Positions 35,685 to 46,048 of a stretch of 64,000 nt of DNA are shown here, in pieces (the stretch's first letter is position 1; each line of letters begins with the position of its first letter). A model generated the notes under the pieces. It made no database searches, had not been told where the DNA came from, and saw only the letters and a program-made list of their open reading frames with translations. The stretch spans positions 62,001 through 126,000 of the forward strand of contig WION01000044.1 of NCBI GenBank assembly GCA_015039365.1, given 5' to 3'. The DNA comes from Amanita rubescens. Lineage: Eukaryota; Basidiomycota; Agaricomycetes; Agaricales; Amanitaceae. The position numbers were made by a program, and so were the translations under genes.

Positions 35685-37125
35685 ATGTCGTCCAAAAAAG
35701 CCGAACTTCAAGCCAAGCTCGCCGCGATCCAGAAGGAGAAGGAGGAGCGAGAGAGGTGGGAGAAGGAGTGGGTGAGGCTAGAGGGAGAATGACTGGTGGA
35801 GTTGACGCGGGAAATGGCAGAGGAGGAAGCTCGTGAAGCAGAGGAGGCGGCACGAGAGGCCAAACGGAAGAAGAAAGAGGAGGCCGAGAAGAAGTTGGCT
35901 GCCGAACGGCGAAAACGTGAGGAGGAAAGAAAAAGAGCATCGGAGGCCGAAAAGGCAGAAAAGGCGAAAACTAAGGCAAAAGGGAGCGTCAAGCCACGCC
36001 CAAAGGACAAGGGGAAGGAGAAGGCAAGGGAAGGGTCACCGATGGACCTGGCAACAAACCTTGAACAGTTTGGGGATGGGCCGTCGGACAGCGAAGACGC
36101 GATGTTGTTGGCGATGGAGGCGAGTCGCAACCAGGCGGAGACCGATAGGGTCCGTAAGAAGGCGGGGGAGTCGAGCAAAGGCAAGAGGAAAACGCGCGAG
36201 CCGTCCGTCGACGAGGAGTCGTCAACAAAGGAGCGGTTTAGCTGTGATAGGTAAGTTCTCCTCTTCTCGGCTCTGGGGTTTTCATACGGAGTCCGACAGT
36301 TGCATCGCGAAAGGACAAGTATGCGAGGAGCCCGTTGGGAGGGCTTCCACTTGTCCCGCCTGCCAGCGCTCAAAGACAGCTTGTAAGGTCAACGGGGTCC
36401 GGCGGGGTGACTTGGGGAAAGTTAAGAGGCGAAAAGTAGACGCGGAGACCGGCGGGGATATGGGCGCAATCCTCAGCATTTTCGAGAAGATGCTGGAGGA
36501 GAACCGGGAGTTCCACAAGGCGGTACTGGCGGAGTTTGCGGCCAACCGGAAGCACAACGCGAGGGTGCAGAGGCTGCTGACCGAAGTGGCGGATCCGACG
36601 TACGCGTATACGCCACCTTCAGAAGAGCACGTCGCGGAAGAGTGGAGACCGATAACGGTGGAAGAGATCGAGTTTACCAACAGGGCAATGTACGAGATTG
36701 AGAAGGCGGGGAAAGTGCCCGCGGCATGGGAGTACACAGGCCCGGGTCCGGTCCCAGACTCACAGGACGTGTGGAACTGGTTCCATCGTAAGGGCGTGAT
36801 CAATCGGCAGGGGAGGTACCTTGGGGGTCACCGAGACCTCTTGTCGAAAGCGGAGTCCGAAGAAGACGAAGAAGTGGAGGTAATCGAGGTGGATGGTCCC
36901 AAGGATGAAATGAGCGGGGCTGCGAACGAAGTCAGCGAGTCCGGGGGTCCGTCGGGGCCGTCAATCGATCCAGTGACCGAGTCTACGTCGGGGAAGAAGT
37001 CGGAAGATGAAGAGGGAGAAAAAGGTGAAGCGGAAGAAACGGGGGACGAAGGCGTTGAAGGAGAGGAGAGGGACCCAGAGGTCCGGGACGTCGAGAAGGG
37101 AGTAGGGGAAATGGTAGTGGATTGA
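35685..37125 (+). CDS. Antisense Zn(II)2Cys6-type regulator-like gene inside Gypsy-2
   Basis: Encoded opposite to gag-pol, between the chromodomain end and the 3' LTR. Exons 35685-36250 and 36300-37125, intron 36251-36299 (GT-AG) splitting the second cysteine codon region; about 463 residues. Layout: N-terminal Lys/Glu-rich coiled coil (~1-100), basic low-complexity region, then cysteines at ~187, 190, 197, 207, 210, 217 in the pattern C-x2-C-x6-C-x9-C-x2-C-x6-C, matching the GAL4-type zinc cluster. A basic linker (RRGDLGKVKRRK) and a short coiled coil (ILSIFEKMLEENREFHKAVL) follow, as in dimerising zinc-cluster factors, and the C-terminus is strongly acidic, like an activation domain. An in-frame TGA at 35790-35792, probably from CGA, truncates this copy after 35 residues unless translation starts again downstream at the ATG near 35814. 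DNA binding is inferred, not shown. Confidence 0.7.
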
Positions 37126-37250
37126 AGACGGAGACCGGCGGGGTCCGCTTCTCTAAAAAAAAAAATGTATATACTAAGTATGCGAATGTAGTGTCTGTTC
37201 TGCATTTTCTTTTATTATTTGGAAAACGGAGTCCGAGAAAGTGTGAAAAA
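37126..37250. other. Convergent 3' ends of the antisense gene and Gypsy-2 pol
   Basis: 125 bp between the antisense stop and the pol stop. Contains an A-run (37157-37167) followed by ATGTATATACTAAG and one CGGAGTCCG at 37227. Likely 3' UTR and polyadenylation signals for the antisense transcript. Confidence 0.4.
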
Positions 37251-37671
37251 TCATAGGGGATTAAGGGGTCCAGGCTTGGAAGGGTACCGGGTGTGAAAGT
37301 CCGTAACGACTTCTTGCGCGTGTTCGAGTTCAGTAGCAAGTACCCAAGAAGTTTCTTCATCAGTGCCTTCATAGCCAGACCAACGGACCAGATATAGGAG
37401 TTTACAAGTCCGGCGGCGATTGTCGATCTTAGAGTCTAAGACTTCTGCGATCTCATATTCAAGTTCACCGTCGACTGCTAACGGAGGCGGGGGAGACTGA
37501 GTCCGATTTGGAATGACGTTGGGTTTGAGAGGCTCTAATTGAGAGACGTGGAATACGGGGTGGATGCTACGGAGGTGTTGGGGAAGACGTAGGGTGTAGG
37601 CTTGTCTGCTGGGCTTGGCGATAATCTCAAAAGGTCCGAGGAATTTCTCTGCTAGCTTTCGGGAAGGTCGC
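37251..37671 (-). CDS. Gypsy-2 integrase C-terminus and chromodomain
   Basis: Minus-strand frame continuing the integrase after the solo LTR: KLAEKFLGPFEIIAKPSRQA (GPY/F region), LRSIHPVFHVSQLEPLKPNV, then a chromodomain (LEYEIAEVLDSKIDNRR, LLYLVRWSGYEGTDEETSWV) and TGA at 37251-37253. Removing the LTR and one TCGC copy restores the frame with the upstream integrase. It places Gypsy-2 among the chromoviruses. Confidence 0.88.
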
Positions 37672-38068
37672 TGAAACGATCAGAAGAAGGCCGATGCGGA
37701 AGTGTGTTCAGCCAAAGGGGCTTCGGAGGTCAGTCCTGGGGGTGCCTCGGAGGCAGAGAGGGTGCCGAATGCGAAGGTGAACGAGTGGAAGGTGTCCGAA
37801 GCACCGAGGAACGAAGGGAACGAAAGGAATCGAACTCGGAGCAGTAATGGGGTGATAATTCCCTAACTACAACTACGTACACAATGGTATATATACTACG
37901 GAGGCACGAGGTGACCATGTGATGAATCCTGCACCAAGTCCGAGGCCTGTGCATGCGTCCGAACACAAACGATCATCCTCCGGGGTCGAGTATAGGCTCG
38001 GAGTGCTTCGGGTAGCTTTGGAAGGCTTCGGAGATCGGTTCCAACGTAGCCGGAATCAGCTCGTTACA
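37672..38068 (-). mobile_element. Solo LTR (397 bp) in Gypsy-2 integrase
   Basis: Minus strand reads TGTAACGAG...GATCGTTTCA, flanked by the 4-bp duplication TCGC (37668-37671 and 38069-38072). It interrupts the integrase between TTR and PSRKLAEKF; the apparent integrase C-terminus CNELIPATLEP is LTR sequence. A TATA-like TATATATAC lies near 37890. It differs in sequence from the other LTRs of the window but shares the 4-bp duplication length with the element at 41449-43792. Confidence 0.85.
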
Positions 38069-38072
38069 TCGC

Positions 38073-39133
38073 GTTGTCCGGATGTGGTCCGACTTGATGA
38101 AGACTTGGTCACCAATCTGAATGTTAGGTGGTGGAGTCCATCGGGCATCCGCGGGTCCTTGATAGTGTTTCTGAGCGAGAGATATCTGTTCACGGAGTGT
38201 CTTGTGAAGTTCGTCCAAGTCCACTACAAAGTCCCTAGCGTGTTGGGAAGCAAGGTCTCGTTCGGGGTGTATGGAGATGTTGGGGTGGTAGCCCTTATTG
38301 GCAAAGAACGGGGAGACACCGGTAGAGGCGTTCGGGGAGTTGTTGTAAGCAAACTCTGTGAGAGGGAGAAGGTTCGACCAGTTGTCTTGCTGGTAGTTGA
38401 TGAAGATGCGGAGATATTGTTCAAGTGTCTGGTTGACGCGTTCCGTTTGACCATCGCCTTCAGGGTGATAACCGGAGGTGAAGTGTAGCTTCATGTCGAG
38501 AGCAGTACCCAAAGACCTAAAGAACCGGGAGACGAACTCCGAACCGCGGTCCAAAGTGACGTGCTCCGGAACTCCATGCTTTGAAAAGACGTGGATGACA
38601 AACAGTCGGGCAAGTTCCACGGAGTTGATAGTGTCCGTTGTCGGAATGAAGATCGCTTGTTTCGATAGACGATCGACCACTACCAAGATTGAAGTGAATC
38701 CAGAGGAAGCGGGAAGTTGCTCGATGAAGTCCATGGAGATCGAGTTCCAAGGTTTCTCGGGGATGGGCAGTTGCTGTAAAACTCCGTAAGGCTTATGGCG
38801 TTGTGATTTGGAGTGCATGCAAGTTGTACAGGATTTGCAATAGTTTTGAACGAAAGTCCGTAAATTCGGCCAGAAGTACTTTAGTCGAACGTGTTCTAGT
38901 GTCTTGTTCTGTCCGAAATGTCCGGAAAGGATGTGATCATGATTGTATTGAAGGATGCGTAAACGAAGGTCGTTAGAATTGGGGACGTAAATGCGGTCAT
39001 AGCGTCTAAGGAGTCCATCAGGGGCAAGTGTCCAGTTTGAATCAGAAGGTGTGGGCAGGTGAGCGGCTGATACGGGGTCCGAAGGGAGAGCGTCACGGAT
39101 GTCCGAATGAAGTTGTTCTAGGTCAATGATCAC
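38073..39133 (-). CDS. Gypsy-2 integrase (zinc finger and catalytic core)
   Basis: Minus frame with HDHILSGHFGQNKTLEHVRL and CKSCTTCMHSKSQRHKPYG (HHCC finger), then the core ILVVVDRLSKQAIFIPTTD, VTLDRGSEFVSRFFRSL, PEGDGQTERVNQTLEQYL, carrying the DDE triad. It is in a different frame from the RT ORF; conserved text of the join (TPVLRTAVIIDLEQLHSD) lies in this frame, so a 1-nt loss or 2-nt gain occurred near 39161-39170. Interrupted at its end by the solo LTR. Confidence 0.88.
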
Positions 39134-41339
39134 TGCAGTTCGGAGAACCGGAGTTGCGAGAGCTGATGCGCGTAGAGATGCAGTTGATCTTGGGTGAAAA
39201 CGGGTCTGTAGTTGTGTGGGTTGACTGCTGCGTAGTCGCTATTCCCCTCTTTTGGGTAGATGTCCCATCGTCTAGTCAAGGAGTCCGGTTTAGTACCGAG
39301 GCGACCGGGGCGAAAGCGAATGACGAGGTTGAATTGATTGAGGAACTCAGACCAGCGGACTTGTCGTCTAGTAAGTAGTTTAGTCGTCGAGAAGTATTCA
39401 AGGTTTTTGTGGTCCATAAAAACTTCCACGGGGTCCGCGGAGCCCTCAAGGTATTGTCGCCATTGCTGAAAAGCGCAGAAGATCGCCAATAGCTCTTTGT
39501 CGTGGGTGTCGTAGTTAAGTTCAGGAGGAGAAAAGGATCTAGAGTAGAAGGCTACAGGGTGTATTTTGCCGTCGTTCGTGATCAAGGAAAGGATAGCGCC
39601 AAGGGCGTAGTCCGAGGCATCAGTTTCAACAAGAAGTTTAGCGTCCGGAGTCCAGTGAACCAGGACCGGGGCTGTTGTGAACGCCGTCTTGAGCCGTTCA
39701 AATGCTGCGCGGCACTTGCTGTCGAAGTTCCAAGTAGTATGTTTGCGTGTGAGACGTGTCAAAGGGATAGTGATTTCAGAATAGTTTTCAATAAAGCGAC
39801 GATAGAAGTTGGCGAAACCGAGGAAGGATTGAATGTCTTTGATTTTGCGGGGTTCGGGCCACTCGAGGATAGTTTTGATTTTACCGGGGTCCATGGAAAG
39901 TCCGTTCGGGGAAAGGATATAGCCAAGATATTCGACCATGTCCTTGGAAAACTCACATTTCTCTAGTTTAGCAAAGAGCTTGTTCTTCCGTAGTCGTTCC
40001 AGTACTTCACGGACATGTTGTTCATGTTCCTCGGGGTTCTCGGAGTAAATGAGAATGTCGTCCAAGTACACAACAATGCATATGTTGAGCATGTCCGAGA
40101 GAACGTCGTTGACGAAACGCTGGAAGGAAGCTGGTGCATTGGTAAGTCCGAAGGGCATGACCATCCATTCGAAGGAACCATAGCGCGTGCGGAAAGTGGT
40201 TTTCCATTCATCACCGGCGGCGATGCGGACTAAATGATAAGCGTGTCGTAGGTCGATTTTGGTATAGATACGGGCTTTTCCGGGGCTGTCGAGTAAGTCC
40301 GAAACAAGGGGGAGAGGGTAACGATCCTTCTTTGTGATTCGGTTAAGACCTCTAAAGTCTACGCAGAGGCGGAGAGAGCCATCTTTCTTCTTGACGAATA
40401 GGACGGGTGCTCCATGGGGGGAAGAGGAAGGGCGGATAAAACCGAGAGAGAGGTGCTCATCCAAAAACTCACGGAGTGACTTGAGCTCTGAAGGAGACAA
40501 GGAGTAGATACGTCCGGGCGGAGGCCGAGTGCCTTCTTCAAGGTCAATTTTGAGGTCGTATGGCCGATGATCAGCTAGCGTGTCCGCCTTACTCTTACTG
40601 AATACGTCTGCATATTCCCTATACTCTTTAGGTATTTCGGAAAGATCCGGTGAGTCCTCGGGGAGCGATGAATGCCCGAAGACGGAGTTAAGGGACAGCG
40701 TAAACGAGTGAGAGCCGGGCAGTCGGCAAGCATGAGCAAAAGCCACAGCGTTAATCATAGAGATAGACGGGGTAGGTTGCGGAGTGTCAGGCGGTACCGA
40801 GGTCGGGGGGATAGGTGTAGAAGTCGCGGCCTTAGCGTTGACTTTGGGCAGAGAGGATCCTGGTGGTGTTGGCACCTTAATACGCTCAGAAGTCCGGAAG
40901 CTTATGATGCCCCATGTCCAGTCAATCAACGGATTGTGTTGGCGGAGCCATCGGTGTCCGATAACAAGTGGGCAGTTCGGGTCCAACGGAGTTACTAGAA
41001 ATTCCATAAGGAATTGGTTACCTGTGGGGAAGACGACCGGCAATTCGATCTTTCTGGTGATGAAAGTGGTGTCTGAACCATCCAGCAGGCGTAAACGGAG
41101 AGGAGATATATTTGTTGTAATGAGAGATAAGCGAGTTACAAAGGCTGAATCGATAAAGCAATGGGACGAGCCCGAGTCTATAAGAGCGGGGGTCGTCACG
41201 GAGTCCGAAACGGTAGGTAATTGTAAGGAAATGGTAAGAGAGTCCGGATCGTCGAAGGCGGCCGCGTTGAGGCGAACCATGGGTATAGCACAGCTGGAGT
41301 CGACGCAACCCTCAGCATGTGCACTCTGAGAGTTGCGGG
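39130..41339 (-). CDS. Gypsy-2 pol: protease, RT, RNase H
   Basis: Frame entered by a -1 shift from gag; the first ATG in frame is 41280, but the fusion protein should begin at the shift site. Domains: retropepsin (TPALIDSGSSHCFIDSAFVT), reverse transcriptase (GAPVLFVKKKDGSLRLCVDF, YLDDILIYSENPEEHEQHV), RNase H (LLVETDASDYALGAILSLI, DHKNLEYFSTTKLLTRRQV). Ends at a TGA that results from the indel near 39165 rather than at the natural end of pol. All RT and protease key residues are present. Confidence 0.92.
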
Positions 41340-44300
41340 CTATTTTTTTGAGCCAGACGACTCGGAAGTCGGAGGCTGCGTTGCGGAGTCCAAGGGAGTG
41401 GAGGAAGAAGCAACTGCTGAGCGGCCACGAGCGGAGGTCGCCTTGCGGTGTAACGTACCGATTCCGGGTACGTTGTACTCACTACCTCATCGCGGACTCG
41501 AACCCTCGACCTCGGGACCCTGTTCCGACAGTTCCGACAGCTCCGATGTGTCGGACTCAACCGTTTCGGATCGGACGGATGTAGTACACGAGGCATACAG
41601 TATATAGTCATGTCGTAGATAGTTTGATAAAAAAGCTTTTACTACCCCTCACTTGAGTTCACTATTCCCGAGCCCCGACGAGTGCGACCGAAGTGGACAA
41701 GCACCCTTTGGTGCTGCCGAACTCCATCGGCCGCATCGGATCATCGGAGACTGCACACCACAGTCTCCGTTTCGTTGTTACAACTGGAGCCCACCGCTCG
41801 GTCCATTTTGGATCGCACTCAACCCCGTTTTTCATTCATAAACGACCCCGGAGGTCTCATTCTACCTGGACGGCCCCACTGGCTCATTCCTATTCGCCGA
41901 TACACCTACTGGTCACGCCAAAGCGCACTGCCACTGCATTTCAGCCCGCTGAGCCCGCTATACGACGTCTACAGTCTGTCATGCCCTTATCAGATTCCAT
42001 CAGATACCATTGGAAGTCCGCCAAGCACACCACACGACGTCTACAGCCTGCCACACCGCTATCGGATGCCATCGCACCCCTGCTTCTGCATTCCAACCTT
42101 CCGACATGCACAGCGACACTCCCTCCTGCCCTTTGCACTCACCGACTCCGATCTGCTAGCCACATCGTTCCCCAGCTGCTCCTCTGACTCACCACTCGAT
42201 GCCTACACACCGCTGCTGCCTTATTGAAGCCATCGGATCCCATCAGTCATTACTGCAGACCGTCCGCATGCACCACCTTTCAGCACGTGTCATCCGCATG
42301 CACTACCCCTGTATCGCGTCCTGCCGCTTGACGCAGTCTTCGTCCCAGCCTTATCGGAGCACCCCAGCGCAGTCGCAGCCCATCGGAACCCATCCGCCAC
42401 TATCGCAGCTCATCCGCAGAAGCCGCCTTGCAGCACGCATTTCGCCATGCATCGGATACCTTCGGAGTACATCCCAGCCAGTCGTCATTATTCCACGCCA
42501 ACCCGACCCTTCATTATTCGGACTGCGCTCCTTGCCTTATCACCTCGTGTAGATCACGCTGCTGCCTCTCCTTTCACGTATCGCACTCGCTACAGCTGTC
42601 CGCCGCCACATCCTATGCCTTTCGGATGCCACCAGTACCCGGCATATGCTACCGCCATTCCTCCGACGCATGCGAGTCAAGATCTTTTTTTTTCAGCCTT
42701 TTTTTTCTTTCTACCCAGGATCGGGATACGGCGTAGCCGTATTCGTTCAGACGGCTACATCTCACGCTCATAGGACCCTCAAACACGTCTCATCACCATC
42801 GCCATCGCCTCCGCTCAGCCTTATCGCCTCAAATTGTTAACGGAGTGTGGGGGATGTTGGGACAGACTCGGATAACGGATATCAGTACGCACAACGCAGG
42901 ACTCACATTAGGCCCCTTATGACTCGACTAGCACCGCCAATTTTACCGACTTCGCCTCCGCCTTTCTTTAATACCGTATTGCGCCGACGGCGTCTCAGGA
43001 AACAACTTAGCAGCCTCAATGCAAGGGGTCAGTGCTTTTGATTGGATTACTGGGATGACCGCGATCGGGGGAGTTGCGCCCCTCCTCGCCGACATTTTCT
43101 ACCGCCTATGATGACCACCGCCGACACGCCATCTGCTATCCGCACCTCGACACGCCCCTCCTCCACATCCCGACAGCATCCGCAGCACGCCGACTGCCAC
43201 TGAGACCTCCGACACTTCCTGAACCCTATCGCCATCCCCGACTCCCCTGTTTGCGACTACCTACGCACAATCGGACGCCGTCGACACTACGTCTCACCTC
43301 CGATGCCCCTTCCGTCGACGCTGACATTCCGTCTTGTTCAATCACGGACTTCTGCTGCCCTTCCAACTCGGACACTCCGCTTCCGACACTTCACCTCGTT
43401 CATCCACCGACCCGATGCAGGTTGACGGTGACGTCAACATTCAAAACTGGTGAGCGGGTGTAACGTACCGATTCCGGGTACGTTGTACTCACTACCTCAT
43501 CGCGGACTCGAACCCTCGACCTCGGGACCCTGTTCCGACAGTTCCGACAGCTCCGATGTGTCGGACTCAACCGTTTCGGATCGGACGGATGTAGTACACG
43601 AGGCATACAGTATATAGTCATGTCGTAGATAGTTTGATAAAAAAGCTTTTACTACCCCTCACTTGAGTTCACTATTCCCGAGCCCCGACGAGTGCGACCG
43701 AAGTGGACGAGCACCCTTTGGTGCTGCCGAACTCCATCGGCCGCATCGGATCATCGGAGACTGCACACCACAGTCTCCGTTTCGTTGTTACAGCGGCAAT
43801 CTTTTGCAGAGTGTCCACCTGCACCGCAGTAGAGACATAAGTTCTTCTCCATACGACGTTTGCGTTCGTCGGTCCTCAGCTTTCCGTCTTTGCCCAGTTT
43901 TTCTGAGATATCCGGTTTTTTGGAGGAGGAAAATGGTTTGGAAGATGAAGAGTTGGCAGAGGTAGAAGTGTTATAACGAGAGCCGGAGGCCGAGTTGGTA
44001 GTGGACTTGTTGGAGCCCGGGTACGGATGTTTTTTGAATGGGGCGGGCTTGGAGTCGTCCTTCTTGGAGTCCGAGGAAGAATGTTTGGTGTCTTTGCTGA
44101 GTTTGTCCTTCGTCATCCAATAGGCTTGGTCAATCTGTTGGGCTTTGAGACGCATGCAAATGAGCGTCGTAGGTTTACCGCCACGGAGAAGTTCTGTCCG
44201 GATGCGGGCTGGGAGTCTGCGGTAAAAACGGTCACGTAGGGCCGGTTCGTTCCATTCAGTACGAGAAGCAAGTTTGTTGAAGTCGACAATGTATTTAGTG

Positions 44301-45124
44301 ATGTGGTGAAAGTCCTTCATGGCAAGGTTGCTGAGTGCAGTTTCGGCGTCCCCACGGAAATCGTAAGGCCCGAAATGGTCCGTAAGCTCTTTGACAAAAG
44401 CATTGAAATCGTAGAGCCAGTCAGGAATGTCATCAATATCACCCATAATAACGGGTTCAAACCAATCTAAAGCCGCGCCTTTGAGGTAAGAAATCACATA
44501 GCGGACCATCCTTTCATCTTTCTTGAAGGAGTCCGGACAGTCTGAGAACACGAGACTGCATGAGACCAGAAATTCACGGAGTTTGCTGGGGTTCGTGCCG
44601 TCAAATGGCTCGGGGTCCTTGACTTTGGTAGACGAAGGGTGCTGGAGTTTTTGGAGTCCGCGGTTGAGATTCAGAATGGCTTTGGCTAGTAGAAGGTTGG
44701 TATCGTGTTGCGGGTTGGGGTTGACGTTACCGCCATTGTCGTTTTGGTTGTTATCATGGTTATCATCATCATCACCACCGTCACCACCACCGCCACCACC
44801 ATCGCCACCACCACCACCACCATCCCCGGAATCGTCACCCTGATGGTTTTCAATTTCAGGTTCCTCATCTCCAGGAGGTCCGGATCCTTCGGGCTGAAGC
44901 GGGGGTTCTTCAGAGTCCGGGTTGTTGTCTGAGTGGTATTCCTGGTCTGAGTCTGGGTTTGATAGGCTGGGGGCGGCCTTTGCCTTTCCCTTGCCAAGCG
45001 GCGTAGTCGTTCCTCCGCCGCGGTTCCAAAGCTGTGAGATCGAGGTGGCATGGGATAGGGCGCTGCGGCCAGTGAGGTTGAGGGTGAGTTTGTTGTTTTT
45101 GTGTTGAGCACGAGTTTTTTGCAT
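41340..45124 (-). CDS. Gypsy-2 Gag, interrupted by a 2.3-kb LTR element
   Basis: Starts at ATG 45124 (MQKTRAQHKNNKLTLNLTG). A Gly/Asp/Asn-rich low-complexity tract lies around residues 95-130. The capsid-like region contains DPEPFDGTNPSKLREFLVSC and FRGDAETALSNLAMKDFHHI. One CCHC knuckle, CLYCGAGGHSAKDC, is at the point of insertion. The element at 41449-43792 with its 4-bp duplication GCGG splits the gene; removing it gives 478 residues in one frame, ending SESSGSKK and TAG at 41340-41342. Confidence 0.88.
41343..41349 (-). promoter_or_regulatory. Predicted -1 ribosomal frameshift site, Gypsy-2
   Basis: The minus strand reads TCA AAA AAA TAG in the gag frame, giving the slippery heptamer A_AAA_AAA directly before the gag stop. 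Pol lies in the -1 frame and is open from this point (ATA GCC CGC AAC). A stop right after a slippery run favours shifting. Frames and heptamer are seen; shifting is inferred. Confidence 0.7.
41449..41782 (+). repeat. Left LTR of the non-autonomous element
   Basis: 334 bp, TGTAACG...GTTACA. Contains GGACTCGAACC at 41494-41504, which on the minus strand is GGTTCGAGTCC, a perfect RNA polymerase III B-box consensus. One base differs from the right LTR (GACAAGC here, GACGAGC there), a CpG transition. Confidence 0.9.
43459..43792 (+). repeat. Right LTR of the non-autonomous element
   Basis: 334 bp, same ends and B-box-like sequence as the left copy, followed by the GCGG duplication and then the Gypsy-2 gag zinc-knuckle region on the minus strand. 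Confidence 0.9.
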
Positions 45125-45141
45125 GAATGACGCACGGGCGT

Positions 45142-45155
45142 AAGTCTGAATATAC
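45142..45155 (-). promoter_or_regulatory. Gypsy-2 primer-binding site, probable self-priming
   Basis: Inside the 5' LTR the minus strand reads GTATATTCAGACTTA. ATATTCAGACT pairs at 10 of 11 positions with AGTCCGAATAT in the LTR (45522-45532), which begins about 30 bp downstream of a TATATAA box near 45560, the expected mRNA start. No tRNA 3'-end complement is seen. This mirrors the Gypsy-1 arrangement but with one mismatch. Confidence 0.55.
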
Positions 45156-45941
45156 TGTAAGGACGCTGATCCTAAGTGGACGGAGTCCGGGAACCTAGTC
45201 GCAGACGGGAACGGACGGAGTAAGTTGGAGTCCGGGACGAGGTGGGGAAAGGCTCGGCTTCAGCGTATAAGCTGCGCCACGCACGTACGCCTTGCCTAAA
45301 CTTGGGAGGAGCAGAGTATACGGAGTCCGAGGCTATGCCTGGGTGGAACGGAGCTCGGACAACCACGGGGGGTCAACAAAGGCGTAGCCCATGACCTGGT
45401 AGCACGTAGTGTCGGAACCAAGTACGGGCTCGACGTTCACGACGATGACAACAGGAGGGTTGGTAGGGAGGATGCGTATGAGGGGATTCTGGGAAGGAAT
45501 ATTGGAGGGCAATCCAAGTTGATATTCGGACTACGGTATCAGTACAGGTGAGGCCTTATATACGTAGTCCGACAAGGGGATCAATGGCCGTGTTCTGATG
45601 TGAACTGGTTAAGCGAAGAAACTATGGAGATATAGAACAGGGAGTGGAGTTGAGCATATGGTACGAAGGGATGTTGATACCAGTGATGCCCGAGGTGAAA
45701 CGAGATATGTAACGAGTAATGTGTCATATAGAGAATACGTAGAAAAGGAGACTTAGCAAATGTCAGAAGTATACGGAGTCCGATGCATGTCCGGGTGACG
45801 GGGTTGTGACGGGGTTCACGGGGTTTGGATATGGAAGGATATGAGTCGTGGCACGAGTGGGGAATGGTCGAGGGGAATAGTCGGGTGTTCACCGGAGTCC
45901 GAGATACGGGGTTTGGGTGGAGTCCGGAACGGGATATGACA
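45156..45941 (-). repeat. Gypsy-2 right (5') LTR
   Basis: 786 bp, TGTAAGGAC...ATATGACA, followed by the CCAAG duplication (45942-45946). CGGAGTCCG occurs at 45181, 45321, 45774 and 45893; a fifth site is TTGGAGTCC here where the left LTR has TCGGAGTCC. TATATAAGG on the minus strand near 45560 is the likely promoter. Confidence 0.95.
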
Positions 45942-46048
45942 CCAAGTAAATATATGACGCACCCTCCAGTACTGGCAGTACATTGTCACATCTAACTACT
46001 GGGCACAAAGTCCCAGCATCTGCACATGCCCACGAGGGCACATGGAGC

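Larger units (their letters stand above)
41449..43792 (+). mobile_element. Non-autonomous LTR element (2344 bp)
   Basis: Two 334-bp LTRs (41449-41782 and 43459-43792) differing at one base, flanked by GCGG (41445-41448 and 43793-43796). Plus orientation is suggested by a possible primer site TGGAGCCCACCG two bases after the left LTR and a purine-rich stretch GGTGAGCGGG before the right LTR. The 1.68-kb interior is pyrimidine-rich on the plus strand and has no recognisable gag or pol; its open frames are low-complexity. It must move with proteins of a partner element. It sits antisense in the gag of Gypsy-2. Confidence 0.88.

Noticed and set aside
35680..36373. Minus-strand Ser/Ala/Leu-rich ORFs opposite the zinc-cluster gene
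   Set aside because: Mirror of a Lys/Glu-rich coiled-coil coding strand; biased codons create false antisense frames.
37973..38068. Apparent integrase C-terminal extension
   Set aside because: It is solo-LTR sequence between TCGC duplications.
41693..42552. Overlapping plus-strand open frames in the non-autonomous LTR element
   Set aside because: Low-complexity Pro/Ser/His text in two frames of a pyrimidine-rich interior; no motif and no conserved frame.
43400..43621. Minus-strand frame repeated at 41312-41611
   Set aside because: Same LTR sequence read twice; not a gene family.
44686..45135. Second minus-strand frame over the start of Gypsy-2 gag
   Set aside because: Alternative frame of the same repeats; the 45124 frame carries the capsid and zinc-knuckle text.
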